The position numbers and the translations under genes were made by a program. Below are positions 1 through 7,191 of a DNA stretch of 14,033 nucleotides, in pieces. The notes below the pieces were generated by a model. That model worked only from the letters and a program-made list of their open reading frames with translations, was not told the DNA's origin and ran no database searches. The stretch lies in assembly GCA_964008355.1 (NCBI GenBank), contig CAXGBD010000032.1:1-14033 (forward strand). The letters are read 5' to 3'. Within the stretch, counting starts at the first letter, position 1. Every line of letters begins with the position of its first letter. Source of the stretch: DTSX01 sp964008355 (GTDB lineage: Bacteria; Pseudomonadota; Gammaproteobacteria; Steroidobacterales; UBA11654).

Positions 1-39
1 TTAGCAGGGGAGCGCTTTCAGCCACTCAGCCACCTCTCC
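1..39 (-). tRNA. tRNA-Ser (anticodon GCU), 3' part cut by window edge
   Basis: Read on the minus strand, bases 39 to 1 give the 5' half of a class II serine tRNA: acceptor strand GGAGAGG, a D arm containing GGCTGAGTGGCTGAAAGC, the 5' anticodon stem CTCCC and the loop CTGCTAA. The anticodon GCT is at positions 5-3, so it reads AGC/AGU serine codons. The sequence is very close to what I remember of Escherichia coli serV. The variable arm, T arm and 3' end lie outside the window. It begins 9 bases after the alaS stop codon with no terminator between, so it is probably processed from the recA-recX-alaS transcript or its read-through. Confidence 0.93.
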
Positions 40-48
40 TAAATAAGA

Positions 49-2646
49 CTAAAACTCCAGGTTTTTGATCCAATCTTTGGCTAGATCGAAGGATTTTAAT
101 AAATTTTCTGTATCTGAGCCACCTGCATTTGCAAAATTAGCTCGACCTCCTCCTTTGCCACCAAGTACTTTTGACATTTCATTTGCCAAAATATTAGCTT
201 GAACTTTTTCTACCAAGTCCTCGGTTACACCGATTGCGACTCTAACTTTACCTTTGGAACTCTTACTAGCCAGAATAATCACTCCTGAACCTATATCTTG
301 TTTAATTTGGTCGATTGCAGAACGCATAACCGAAGGTTCAGTATCTTCTGCCAATTCTTTAATGAGCAAAGATATGCTGTTGATTGTTTCGATTTCATTT
401 GCTGTATCTCCAGACGGCTGACGAATGATTTGAGCCTTCAAATCCTTAATTTCAAGATTCATTTGTCGATTGTTATTCACTAAAGTTTGAACTTTTTTCT
501 CTATTCCATCCCGTCCGGTTTGCAACATGTCAGCAAGTTTCTCAACCAAGTATTCTGTTTCTTCAGCCCATTTCAATGCTTCATCTCCTGTTATAGCTTC
601 AATTCTCCTAGTTCCTGAGGCAATACTCGACTCTGAAATAATCTTAAAAAATCCAATTTCTCCAGTGTTTTTAACATGCGTTCCACCACAAAGTTCTTTG
701 GAGAATAATTCAACATTGACCACTCTAACTTCTTCACCATACTTTTCCCCAAACAAAGCCAAAGCACCTGATTCTAAGGCTTCATCATGTTTCATAATAC
801 TTGTTTCAACATCAATATTCTTCTCTATTTTTTTATTCACCAATTCTTCAATCTGTCTTAATTCCTCTGTTGTTAATGCCTGATCGTGAGAGAAATCTAA
901 ACGAAGTCTTTTGTCTCCAACCGCAGAACCCCGTTGAGCAACATGATCACCTAAGACATTGATTAAGGCAGAATGCAATAAGTGAGCACTGGTATGATTT
1001 AAAGTAATTGCCTGGCGTCTGATCGGATTAATTGTTGCTTTGACTTTATCGTTTAATGCCATAGTTCCATTAGTGACTGTGCCCAAATGAACCAAAGCAT
1101 CTCCTGAAGATTGGGTATCTAATACTTGAAATGCACCCGTCTTGGATTGAATGGTCCCAACATCACCAACCTGACCGCCGCTCTCAGCATAGAAGGCAGT
1201 TTCTTCAAGGATAACCTGACCAGTTTCCCCTTTGGCTATTTGGTTGATCAACTGATCTTTAATAATGCCAGTTACCTTTGTGTCATTTTCATGTTGATCA
1301 TACCCTAGGAAACTCGTTTCCAGACCATGATCGACTTCCTTCACTTGCTGTCGAGAAAATTGGCTTGCGGTTCTAGCCATTTCCTTCTGTCTATCCATTG
1401 CTTTATCAAAGCCTTTTTGATCTATTTTAAGTTGCTTCACTCTGGCAATATCAGAAGTCAGATCTACAGGAAATCCATAAGTGTCATAAAGTTTAAAAAC
1501 AAATTCTCCAGAGAGAATATCCCCGGAAAGGCTATCTATCTCTGTCTCCAGCAACCTCATACCCTGCGCCAAGGTAGCTGAAAAACGCTCCTCCTCTGTG
1601 AGGATAATTCGTTTTATGTATTCACTTTTCTGAGCCAGGTCAGGATAAGCTTCACCCATTTCTTTGACTAAAGGATCTATGACCTCATGAAAAAATGGTT
1701 CCTCGACTCCCAGTTCATATCCATGGCGTAGAGCCCTTCTGATAATCCTTCTCAAAACATAGCCTCGACCTTCTCTGCCAGGACTCACGCCATCCAATAT
1801 TAGGAAAGCTGCTGCCCGAATATGATCTGAAATGACTCGATAGTGATTATTGCTGCCAGCATCACCAATGAGGGAGGAGACTGCTTTAATAATATTTTTA
1901 AAAAGATCAATCTCGTAGTTGCTTTGTACCCCTTGCATCACGGCTGCAATCCTTTCAAGACCCATGCCTGTATCCACTGATGGTTTCGGCAGCTGAGTTA
2001 ACTGGCCATCTTCTGCTCGTTCAAATTGCATAAAAACAAGATTCCATATTTCAACAAATCGATCTCCTTCTTCGGATTCAGAACCTGGTGGCCCACCCTC
2101 TATATGAGGTCCATGATCATAAAAAATTTCGGTACACGGACCGCAAGGTCCCGTTTGCCCCATGGACCAAAAATTAGAGGCTTCTCCCATTCGCACCAAC
2201 CGATCTGGATTGACTTTAATTTGATCCAACCAAATAGCAGCAGCCTCATCATCATCCTTGAAAACACTAACCCATAAACGGTCTGGGTCAATGTTGAGTT
2301 CTTCTGTAATAAACTCCCATGCAAAATGAATAGCTTCTTCTTTGAAGTAATCTCCAAAACTAAAATTGCCTAACATTTCGAAAAACGTATGGTGCCTATC
2401 TGTATAGCCGACGTTATCCAAATCATTATGCTTACCTCCAGCTCTGAGACATCTTTGAACCGAGACCGCTCGTTGTGATTGCCTTTGCTCGTTTCCTAAA
2501 AAAACATCTTTAAATTGAACCATTCCAGCATTGGTAAACAGCAATGTTTGATCATTTGAAGGGATCAATGATGAACCTGAAACTTTTTCATGTTCCCTTG
2601 ATTCAAAAAAATTTAAAAACAATTCTCTGATTTCATTCGTTTTCAT
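49..2646 (-). CDS. alaS: Alanine-tRNA ligase (AlaRS)
   Basis: Cytoplasmic class II aminoacyl-tRNA synthetase that charges tRNA-Ala with alanine and hydrolyses mischarged Ser/Gly-tRNA-Ala. The protein is about 865 residues, near the usual 875. In order it shows the catalytic domain (HHTFFEMLGNFSFGDYF near residues 90-105; GMGLERIAAVMQG near 235), the editing domain with zinc-binding HTSAH (about 550) and CGGTH (about 650), and the C-terminal glycine-rich GGKGGGR of the C-Ala domain. I chose the ATG at 2646 because MKTNEIRELFLNFF aligns with the usual AlaRS N-terminus and lies 4 bases after the recX stop. In-frame ATGs at 2661 and 2658 and a TTG at 2664 would instead overlap recX by up to 14 bases. 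None has a convincing ribosome binding site, so translation is probably coupled to recX. It is followed directly by tRNA-Ser rather than csrA. Confidence 0.97.
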   Translation of the reverse strand: MKTNEIRELFLNFFESREHEKVSGSSLIPSNDQTLLFTNAGMVQFKDVFLGNEQRQSQRAVSVQRCLRAGGKHNDLDNVGYTDRHHTFFEMLGNFSFGDYFKEEAIHFAWEFITEELNIDPDRLWVSVFKDDDEAAAIWLDQIKVNPDRLVRMGEASNFWSMGQTGPCGPCTEIFYDHGPHIEGGPPGSESEEGDRFVEIWNLVFMQFERAEDGQLTQLPKPSVDTGMGLERIAAVMQGVQSNYEIDLFKNIIKAVSSLIGDAGSNNHYRVISDHIRAAAFLILDGVSPGREGRGYVLRRIIRRALRHGYELGVEEPFFHEVIDPLVKEMGEAYPDLAQKSEYIKRIILTEEERFSATLAQGMRLLETEIDSLSGDILSGEFVFKLYDTYGFPVDLTSDIARVKQLKIDQKGFDKAMDRQKEMARTASQFSRQQVKEVDHGLETSFLGYDQHENDTKVTGIIKDQLINQIAKGETGQVILEETAFYAESGGQVGDVGTIQSKTGAFQVLDTQSSGDALVHLGTVTNGTMALNDKVKATINPIRRQAITLNHTSAHLLHSALINVLGDHVAQRGSAVGDKRLRLDFSHDQALTTEELRQIEELVNKKIEKNIDVETSIMKHDEALESGALALFGEKYGEEVRVVNVELFSKELCGGTHVKNTGEIGFFKIISESSIASGTRRIEAITGDEALKWAEETEYLVEKLADMLQTGRDGIEKKVQTLVNNNRQMNLEIKDLKAQIIRQPSGDTANEIETINSISLLIKELAEDTEPSVMRSAIDQIKQDIGSGVIILASKSSKGKVRVAIGVTEDLVEKVQANILANEMSKVLGGKGGGRANFANAGGSDTENLLKSFDLAKDWIKNLEF

Positions 2647-2650
2647 TGCT

Positions 2651-3130
2651 TTATTCATCATCAACGTTGGCTACAAAGGGGCTGATTGCTTTGATTACCT
2701 GCAAATTTGTAAATCCTCTATTACTTAAAAAACGCATCAATTTTAACTTTTTATCATAATCAACTTGTTTGGCTGTACCCAGTTTTTTCTTCAATACATC
2801 AGTGGCGATTTGAATCCATTCATGATCATCAACTTCAAGCAGAAAGCGTTGAATGACATCACCACTGACACCTCTTTGCTGAAGTTCTGATTCTATCCTT
2901 AATGGACCTTTGCCTTTTCTCAAAGAGAAAGTGAGAAAGGATTCTGTAAATCTCGAGTCATCTAAAAGATGGTCATCTACCAGTCGATGAAGCTCCTGAT
3001 TAATCGCATCTTCGTTAAAATTTTTTTGTAATAATTTTGTTTTTAATTCAAAAAATGAATGTTCCCTTCTAGCCAGTAGATCCATGGCTTTTTTACGAAT
3101 TGATACGTTTTCTGAGTGATCCTCAGTCAA
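2651..3130 (-). CDS. recX: RecX regulatory protein
   Basis: RecX binds RecA filaments and restrains their extension and recombinase/coprotease activity. The 159-residue protein is of normal length and made of RecX three-helix repeats. LLARREHSFFELKTKLLQK (about 18-36), LDDSRF (about 55-60) and RKGKGPLRIESELQQRGVS (about 71-89) match the most conserved parts of the family. The start is taken as TTG at 3130, 20 bases after the recA stop. The first ATG (residue 16) would remove part of the first helix, so the non-ATG start is more likely, although no strong ribosome binding site is visible. A weak start would suit the low RecX:RecA ratio known in other bacteria (inference). It lies in the recA-recX-alaS order typical of gammaproteobacteria. 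Confidence 0.92.
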   Translation of the reverse strand: MTEDHSENVSIRKKAMDLLARREHSFFELKTKLLQKNFNEDAINQELHRLVDDHLLDDSRFTESFLTFSLRKGKGPLRIESELQQRGVSGDVIQRFLLEVDDHEWIQIATDVLKKKLGTAKQVDYDKKLKLMRFLSNRGFTNLQVIKAISPFVANVDDE

Positions 3131-3150
3131 AATGAAATGATTCTATGAGT

Positions 3151-4182
3151 TTACTCTTCTTTAGATTCTTCATCAGACTCTGAATTCCGATCGGGTAGAA
3201 GAATGTTCCTAATTTTAGTGTTTAAGTCCTCCGAGATCGCTTTATTGTCCAATAAAAATTGCCTCACATTCTCTTTTCCCTGGCCAATTCTCTCAGTTTG
3301 ATAACTATACCATGCACCCGATTTTTCTATTAGTTCATGTTCCACACCGATATCAATAATCTCCCCTTCCCTGGAAATTCCATGACCGTAAATAATTTCA
3401 AACTCTGCGATCTTAAACGGAGGTGAAACCTTATTTTTAACCACTTTCACCCTAGTTTGATTACCCACAATTTCGTCGCCTTTCTTAATGGCGCCGATCC
3501 TTCTAATATCTAACCGGACTGATGAGTAGAATTTGAGTGCCAGCCCACCTGTTGTGGTTTCAGGATTGCCAAACATAACACCGATCTTCATGCGAATTTG
3601 ATTCACAAATATGATCATCGTATTGGACTTCTGTATATTTGCAGTCAGCTTTCTGAGTGCCTGTGACATCAATCTTGCCTGTAGACCAACGTGACTAGCA
3701 CCCATATCTCCTTCAATTTCTGCTCGAGGAGTCAAAGCGGCAACCGAGTCAATGACAATTACATCTATTGCTCCTGAGTTGACCAACATATCGGTAATTT
3801 CAAGTGCTTGTTCACCCGTGTCAGGCTGAGAAAGAAGAAGCTCTTTTGTATTGACACCTATTTTTTCGGCATACACCGGATCCAAGGCATGTTCTGCATC
3901 GATGAATGCAGCAGTACCACCTGTTTTCTGACACTCTGCTACAACTTGAAGAGTTAAAGTTGTTTTACCTGAAGACTCAGGTCCATAGATCTCAACAACC
4001 CGTCCTCTGGGAAGTCCACCTATACCTAATGCATGATCAAGACCGATTGAACCAGTTGATATTGATTCAATAGCCAGGTCCACATGGTCTTCACCGAGCT
4101 TCATTAAAGAGCCTTTGCCAAATTGTTTCTCAATTTGACTAACTACTGAGTCCAGGGCTTTATTTCGATTTTTTGGATTCAT
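3151..4182 (-). CDS. recA: RecA recombinase
   Basis: DNA-dependent ATPase that forms filaments on single-stranded DNA, performs strand exchange and triggers LexA-type self-cleavage. The 343-residue protein is full length. It has the N-terminal polymerisation helix (about 1-30), Walker A GPESSGKT (67-74), Walker B VIVID (141-145), the MAW-type signature ALKFYSSVRLDIRR (about 215-228), the L2 DNA-binding loop around NQIRMKIGVMFGNPETTTGG (194-213), and an acidic C-terminal tail (DRNSESDEESKEE) as in other gammaproteobacterial RecAs. Every key motif is intact, with no intein or frameshift. The ATG at 4182 gives the standard N-terminus MNPKNRNKALDSVVSQIEKQ. It lacks a good Shine-Dalgarno sequence. 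It heads the operon, and no LexA box was recognised upstream. Confidence 0.98.
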   Translation of the reverse strand: MNPKNRNKALDSVVSQIEKQFGKGSLMKLGEDHVDLAIESISTGSIGLDHALGIGGLPRGRVVEIYGPESSGKTTLTLQVVAECQKTGGTAAFIDAEHALDPVYAEKIGVNTKELLLSQPDTGEQALEITDMLVNSGAIDVIVIDSVAALTPRAEIEGDMGASHVGLQARLMSQALRKLTANIQKSNTMIIFVNQIRMKIGVMFGNPETTTGGLALKFYSSVRLDIRRIGAIKKGDEIVGNQTRVKVVKNKVSPPFKIAEFEIIYGHGISREGEIIDIGVEHELIEKSGAWYSYQTERIGQGKENVRQFLLDNKAISEDLNTKIRNILLPDRNSESDEESKEE

Positions 4183-4199
4183 GTTTTGTTACCAAACAT
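4179..4199 (-). other. Possible six-codon leader ORF overlapping the recA start
   Basis: Just upstream of recA, an ATG at 4199 opens a six-codon reading frame (MFGNKT) whose TGA overlaps the recA ATG as ATGA. Such an overlap permits translational coupling, and recA itself has no clear ribosome binding site. However, the short frame has no well-placed ribosome binding site either; the nearest AAGG is 14 bases upstream. It may well be chance. Confidence 0.2.
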
Positions 4200-4237
4200 T
4201 TATGGTTGTATTGCCTTAAATGAGTATTCTAGTAAAA

Positions 4238-4268
4238 ATTATATCCTTTTAGATAATTTAATTCTTAA
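4238..4268 (-). promoter_or_regulatory. Probable sigma-70 promoter of the recA operon
   Basis: On the minus strand a perfect TATAAT occupies 4243-4238, about 55 bases before the recA ATG. The best -35 candidate is TTAAGA (4268-4263, four of six matches) at a long 19-base spacing; a 17-base spacing would use AAGAAT, which is poor. The surroundings are very AT-rich. Transcription would start near 4230, leaving a leader of about 48 bases. No CTG-N10-CAG LexA site lies in or near it. Confidence 0.45.
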
Positions 4269-4282
4269 TTGATTTGACTCTT

Positions 4283-4299
4283 TCTGATGAACCATCAGA
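4283..4299 (-). terminator. Hairpin downstream of cysB, weak terminator candidate
   Basis: TCTGATG (4283-4289) and CATCAGA (4293-4299) form a 7-bp perfect inverted repeat around a 3-base loop, about 55 bases after the cysB stop and upstream of the recA promoter. On the minus strand no run of T follows, so it is not a textbook rho-independent terminator. It could reduce read-through from cysB into recA, or be a binding site for an unknown regulator. Confidence 0.25.
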
Positions 4300-4353
4300 G
4301 TTGTCAGAAAATACAAATCCAGAGAGGTCAGTTAATCTTTGAATGATGTCATT

Positions 4354-5358
4354 TTAATTTATATTGATCTCATCGCAGCCGCCTTTACTCGGCAGATCAA
4401 TATCCTTCATAAGCTTATTGAGCTCGGATTGTGAGCTGGTTTCTGCTGCTTTTAAAATGAGTTTAGGTGAAAGAGCTGGGGTAAATAAATTAATAAAATT
4501 AACCAAATAATTTCTCAATAACATACCTCTTCTAAAACCAAACCAAGTAGTGCACTGTGGGAAAATATTTTCACCACTGGTTATAGCAAACACTTCATGA
4601 TCCTCGCAATGGTATGCCATGCCGGCTATTACACCTACTCCCATACCCATATTGACGTACGTTTTGATAATATCTGCATCTCTTGCCGAGAACACAATAT
4701 TTGGTTTCAATCCGATATTCTCAAAAGTTTCACTAAACGATGTGTCCGGCTCCACGCTAAATGCATATGTCACCAGTGGTTCTTTTGCCAAACGATTAAT
4801 AGTTAAACGTTTAAAATCTTTTGTTATGGGATGATCCAGTGGAGCAATGATGGCATGGTACCAATTGTAAGCTGGTAATAATACAAGTTCTCTTTGTAAC
4901 TCCAACAAATCCGTAGCGATAGCAATATCCACTTCACTAGTCTGGACCATTTCTTGAATCTGACTGGCAGAACCAAGCTTTAATTCTAATTTAACCTTTG
5001 GGTAATCAAGTTTGAAGGTTTTGATAACATCGGGTAGAACATAGCGTGCTTGTGAATGGGTAGTGGCAATAGTCAACACCCCTTCATCAACTGATGACAA
5101 TTGTTGACCAAGCAATCCAATATTACTGACATCTTGTAGAATTTTTCTTGCATAAAAAACAACTTCATCACCAAAGGGAGTAAGATCAGTCAGCTTTTTA
5201 CCTTTGCGCACAAAAATGGTTGCCAATAACTCTTCTTCAAGCAGTTTGAGTTGTTTGCTTATTCCAGGTTGACTGGTATTCAAATTTTCTGCAGCCAGAC
5301 TGATATTCAGCCTATTATCGACAACTGCAATCAAGTATTTCAATTGGGTCAGGGTCAT
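4354..5358 (-). CDS. cysB: CysB, LysR-type regulator of sulfur assimilation
   Basis: CysB activates cysteine biosynthesis and sulfate/thiosulfate uptake genes with N-acetylserine as coinducer, and represses itself. The 334-residue protein (E. coli CysB is 324) has an N-terminal winged helix-turn-helix (about 1-60; TSQPGISKQLKLLEEEL is highly conserved) and a periplasmic-binding-protein-like effector domain with TTHSQARYVLP (99-109) and the CysB-type stretches ADIIKTYVNMGMGVGVIAGM and GFRRGMLLRNYL. The effector-binding residues Thr100 and Gln103 are kept and Thr102 is Ser, a conservative change. The C-terminus DIDLPSK matches the family's DIKLPEK. It is probably not the Cbl paralogue, but Cbl is not fully excluded. 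It stands alone: neither neighbour is a recognisable sulfur gene. The start ATG at 5358 has only a weak GGA upstream. Confidence 0.9.
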   Translation of the reverse strand: MTLTQLKYLIAVVDNRLNISLAAENLNTSQPGISKQLKLLEEELLATIFVRKGKKLTDLTPFGDEVVFYARKILQDVSNIGLLGQQLSSVDEGVLTIATTHSQARYVLPDVIKTFKLDYPKVKLELKLGSASQIQEMVQTSEVDIAIATDLLELQRELVLLPAYNWYHAIIAPLDHPITKDFKRLTINRLAKEPLVTYAFSVEPDTSFSETFENIGLKPNIVFSARDADIIKTYVNMGMGVGVIAGMAYHCEDHEVFAITSGENIFPQCTTWFGFRRGMLLRNYLVNFINLFTPALSPKLILKAAETSSQSELNKLMKDIDLPSKGGCDEININ

Positions 5359-5387
5359 GATTGATCCATGTAAAAGAAATTATTTAT

Positions 5388-5410
5388 AATAATTTATTAT
5401 ATAAATTATT
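5388..5410. repeat. AT-only inverted repeat upstream of cysB
   Basis: AATAATTTA (5388-5396) and TAAATTATT (5402-5410) form a 9-bp inverted repeat with a 5-base spacer in the 87-base gap between the secreted-protein gene and cysB. It lies about 30-50 bases upstream of the cysB start, where an autoregulatory CysB site would be expected. A repeat made only of A and T can easily arise by chance in this AT-rich gap, and it is too weak for a terminator. Confidence 0.3.
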
Positions 5411-5445
5411 TTAATATAAGTAATGGTAATAAATAGGATCTATGG

Positions 5446-5889
5446 TTACGGTCTGCCTTCAACAACCACGGCCATATACATAATATTCTGATCAAATTTA
5501 GAGGGCCATCTGGCACCAATTCTCGGATTATTCATCAATATCAAAGGGAAACATTCGCTCAATATACTAGGCTCCCGTTGACTGGATGTGATTTTGTAAC
5601 AAAATAACTGCTCACCAGTATCGCCTTTCACCCACCAGCTACCTTGATATTCTAAATTTGTACTGACACTACCCGTTGAATCAAAATAAACATCCAGATC
5701 AAAAGGGTTCTCTCCCAACATGACTGTATAGCGAATTGTAGATTGATACAAATTGCTCCAATAATCCTGTTCGGCATCGGTATTTTCTACTTGTTGAGCA
5801 ACAGAAGAGTAACCCAGAACTCCAAAAACAATAATGATAATTGCCTGAAATATAAAGGAATTATTTCTCTGTCTCTTGTCTAGGATCAT
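5446..5889 (-). CDS. Secreted protein of unknown function
   Basis: A 147-residue protein I do not recognise. The N-terminus has a charged start (DKRQR), a hydrophobic core (about 13-27, FIFQAIIIIVFGVLG) and a likely signal peptidase I site after SSVA (about 31), predicting export to the periplasm. The mature part is mixed and probably beta-rich (YTVMLGENPFDLDVYFD, YQGSWWVKGD, QLFCYKI), has two cysteines (near 97 and 113) that could form a disulfide, and ends VVVEGRP. The pattern (unmodified versus signal-carrying strand, then GSWWVKGDTGEQLFCYKI) resembles small periplasmic proteins that bind or sense a ligand, but that is a guess. The ATG at 5889 is preceded by only a weak GAAGA. It is read in the same direction as cysB, 87 bases upstream of it, and divergently from the hydrolase unit. 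Confidence 0.75.
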   Translation of the reverse strand: MILDKRQRNNSFIFQAIIIIVFGVLGYSSVAQQVENTDAEQDYWSNLYQSTIRYTVMLGENPFDLDVYFDSTGSVSTNLEYQGSWWVKGDTGEQLFCYKITSSQREPSILSECFPLILMNNPRIGARWPSKFDQNIMYMAVVVEGRP

Positions 5890-5963
5890 GGTCTTCTAAT
5901 AATAAAATCTATCGAATACCATATCAAAATAAAAAGGATTAATTAATAATTTCCCTGATTTAA

Positions 5964-5969
5964 TATAAT
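5964..5969 (+). promoter_or_regulatory. Candidate -10 box for the hydrolase unit
   Basis: TATAAT sits 44 bases before the first hydrolase ATG, inside the 123-base gap (5890-6012) between divergent genes. The -35 position (around 5941-5946, AATTAA) is poor. Promoters for both directions are expected in this gap, but its AT richness makes any single box uncertain. I see no operator-like palindrome or RNA gene in it. Confidence 0.3.
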
Positions 5970-6012
5970 TAGTGGATTCAATGTTATAGGATATTTACTT
6001 CAATCTTAAGGC

Positions 6013-7179
6013 ATGAAAACATTGATCAAAACCATTCAGAGAATCTTATTAATCATAACGTTGGCGATCGTTTTGTCCGTTGGATTCCTATTCGTACAAG
6101 AACCACTTGTTATGAGTAGATTGGGAGGTATGCTGCTGGGCAAAAAAACAGGGGTATACAAAATTGTCACCTCTGGTGATGGATTGTCAATTAAAAATAA
6201 TTTAGGTGAAAAAACAATTAGTCAGCAAGCACTGGATGAAGCAACTGCCTATGCTAGGGAAACCAAATCGCATGCATTATTGGTATTTCATCAAGGTGAA
6301 CTTCAACTAGAAGAATATTTTCCTGGATATGATGAAAAAACACTATCAGATACAAACTCCATGCATAAAACGGTCTTGGCTCTATTAATCGGCATTGCCA
6401 TTGACCAGGGCTTTATCGACAACGTGGATGAAAGTGCCTCCAATTATTTATCCGAATGGGCTCAGGATGAACGTCAGCAAATTACCATAAAACAGTTGCT
6501 TCAACAATCCAGTGGCATCCGTTATCCTCCCTTTTCATTTAACCCAACGGGAGAATGGATGAAATTTATGAATGGAGATGACACCCAAAACATCGCATTA
6601 AATCAACCTCTAGAGCAAACACCAAATTCTGAATTTGCCTACAATGGTATTAACCCACAAAATCTCGGACTGTTACTAGAGAGAGCCACTAAGAAAAGTT
6701 ACTCGGATTATCTGTCTGAAAATTTATGGCGTTATATGAAGGACGATGCCTTTGTGACATTGGATGCAGAGAAACATGCAACAACAAGAATGTTTTGCTG
6801 CTTGGATGCAACAGCCAGGGACTTGCTTAGAATTGGACTGTTGATTCTAAATCAAGGTAGACTAGGTGATTCAAGAATTGTATCTGAAACATGGATTCGT
6901 GAAATGATAACTCCATCAGATTTAAACCCTAATTATGGTTATTTAACTTGGCTTGGCACTGAATACCAAGAAAACAGAATCTATAACAATAAAAGCTCAG
7001 CGACTGGATTTCATTCTGAGCCTTTTGTAGATGAAGATATTGTATTTTTAGATGGCTTTGGTGGCCAACGAGCCTATATCATTCCTTCTAAAGATCTTGT
7101 AATTATTAGAACAGGAGCAATAGTATGGGACTGGGATGATGCGAAACTACCAAATATAATCAGCAAAGGAGTAAACTAA
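6013..7179 (+). CDS. Membrane-anchored serine hydrolase, beta-lactamase/esterase superfamily (copy 1)
   Basis: A 388-residue protein with one N-terminal membrane segment (about 10-28, after MKTLIKTIQR), so the catalytic domain should face the periplasm. The beta-lactamase-like (penicillin-binding/class C, NylB-like) fold is shown by S116-M-H-K119, the nucleophile motif; Y210-N-G in the YxN position; the TARDLLRIG helix (268-275); and DGFGGQRAYIIP (347-358) in the KTG position. Tyr is kept but the Asn of YxN is Gly212. Substrate unknown: esters, amides or cyclic peptides are all possible in this superfamily, and nothing points to antibiotic hydrolysis. A Cys-Cys pair (262-263) is shared with copy 2. 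It has a poorly spaced AAGG before ATG 6013 and is followed after 12 bases by its paralogue. Confidence 0.85.
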   Translation: MKTLIKTIQRILLIITLAIVLSVGFLFVQEPLVMSRLGGMLLGKKTGVYKIVTSGDGLSIKNNLGEKTISQQALDEATAYARETKSHALLVFHQGELQLEEYFPGYDEKTLSDTNSMHKTVLALLIGIAIDQGFIDNVDESASNYLSEWAQDERQQITIKQLLQQSSGIRYPPFSFNPTGEWMKFMNGDDTQNIALNQPLEQTPNSEFAYNGINPQNLGLLLERATKKSYSDYLSENLWRYMKDDAFVTLDAEKHATTRMFCCLDATARDLLRIGLLILNQGRLGDSRIVSETWIREMITPSDLNPNYGYLTWLGTEYQENRIYNNKSSATGFHSEPFVDEDIVFLDGFGGQRAYIIPSKDLVIIRTGAIVWDWDDAKLPNIISKGVN

Positions 7180-7191
7180 GTAGGAAAAATC

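Noticed and set aside
527..883. Antisense open frame inside alaS
   Set aside because: It is opposite a highly conserved coding region, has no ribosome binding site, and its translation resembles no protein, so it is a shadow frame.
4284..4298. CTGATGAACCATCAG as a LexA operator for recA
   Set aside because: The half-sites CTG and CAG are 9, not 10, bases apart, and the inner bases do not fit the CTGT-N8-ACAG pattern.
5388..5410. AT-only inverted repeat as a terminator
   Set aside because: A stem of only A-T pairs is too weak, and no T tract follows in the direction of the secreted-protein gene.
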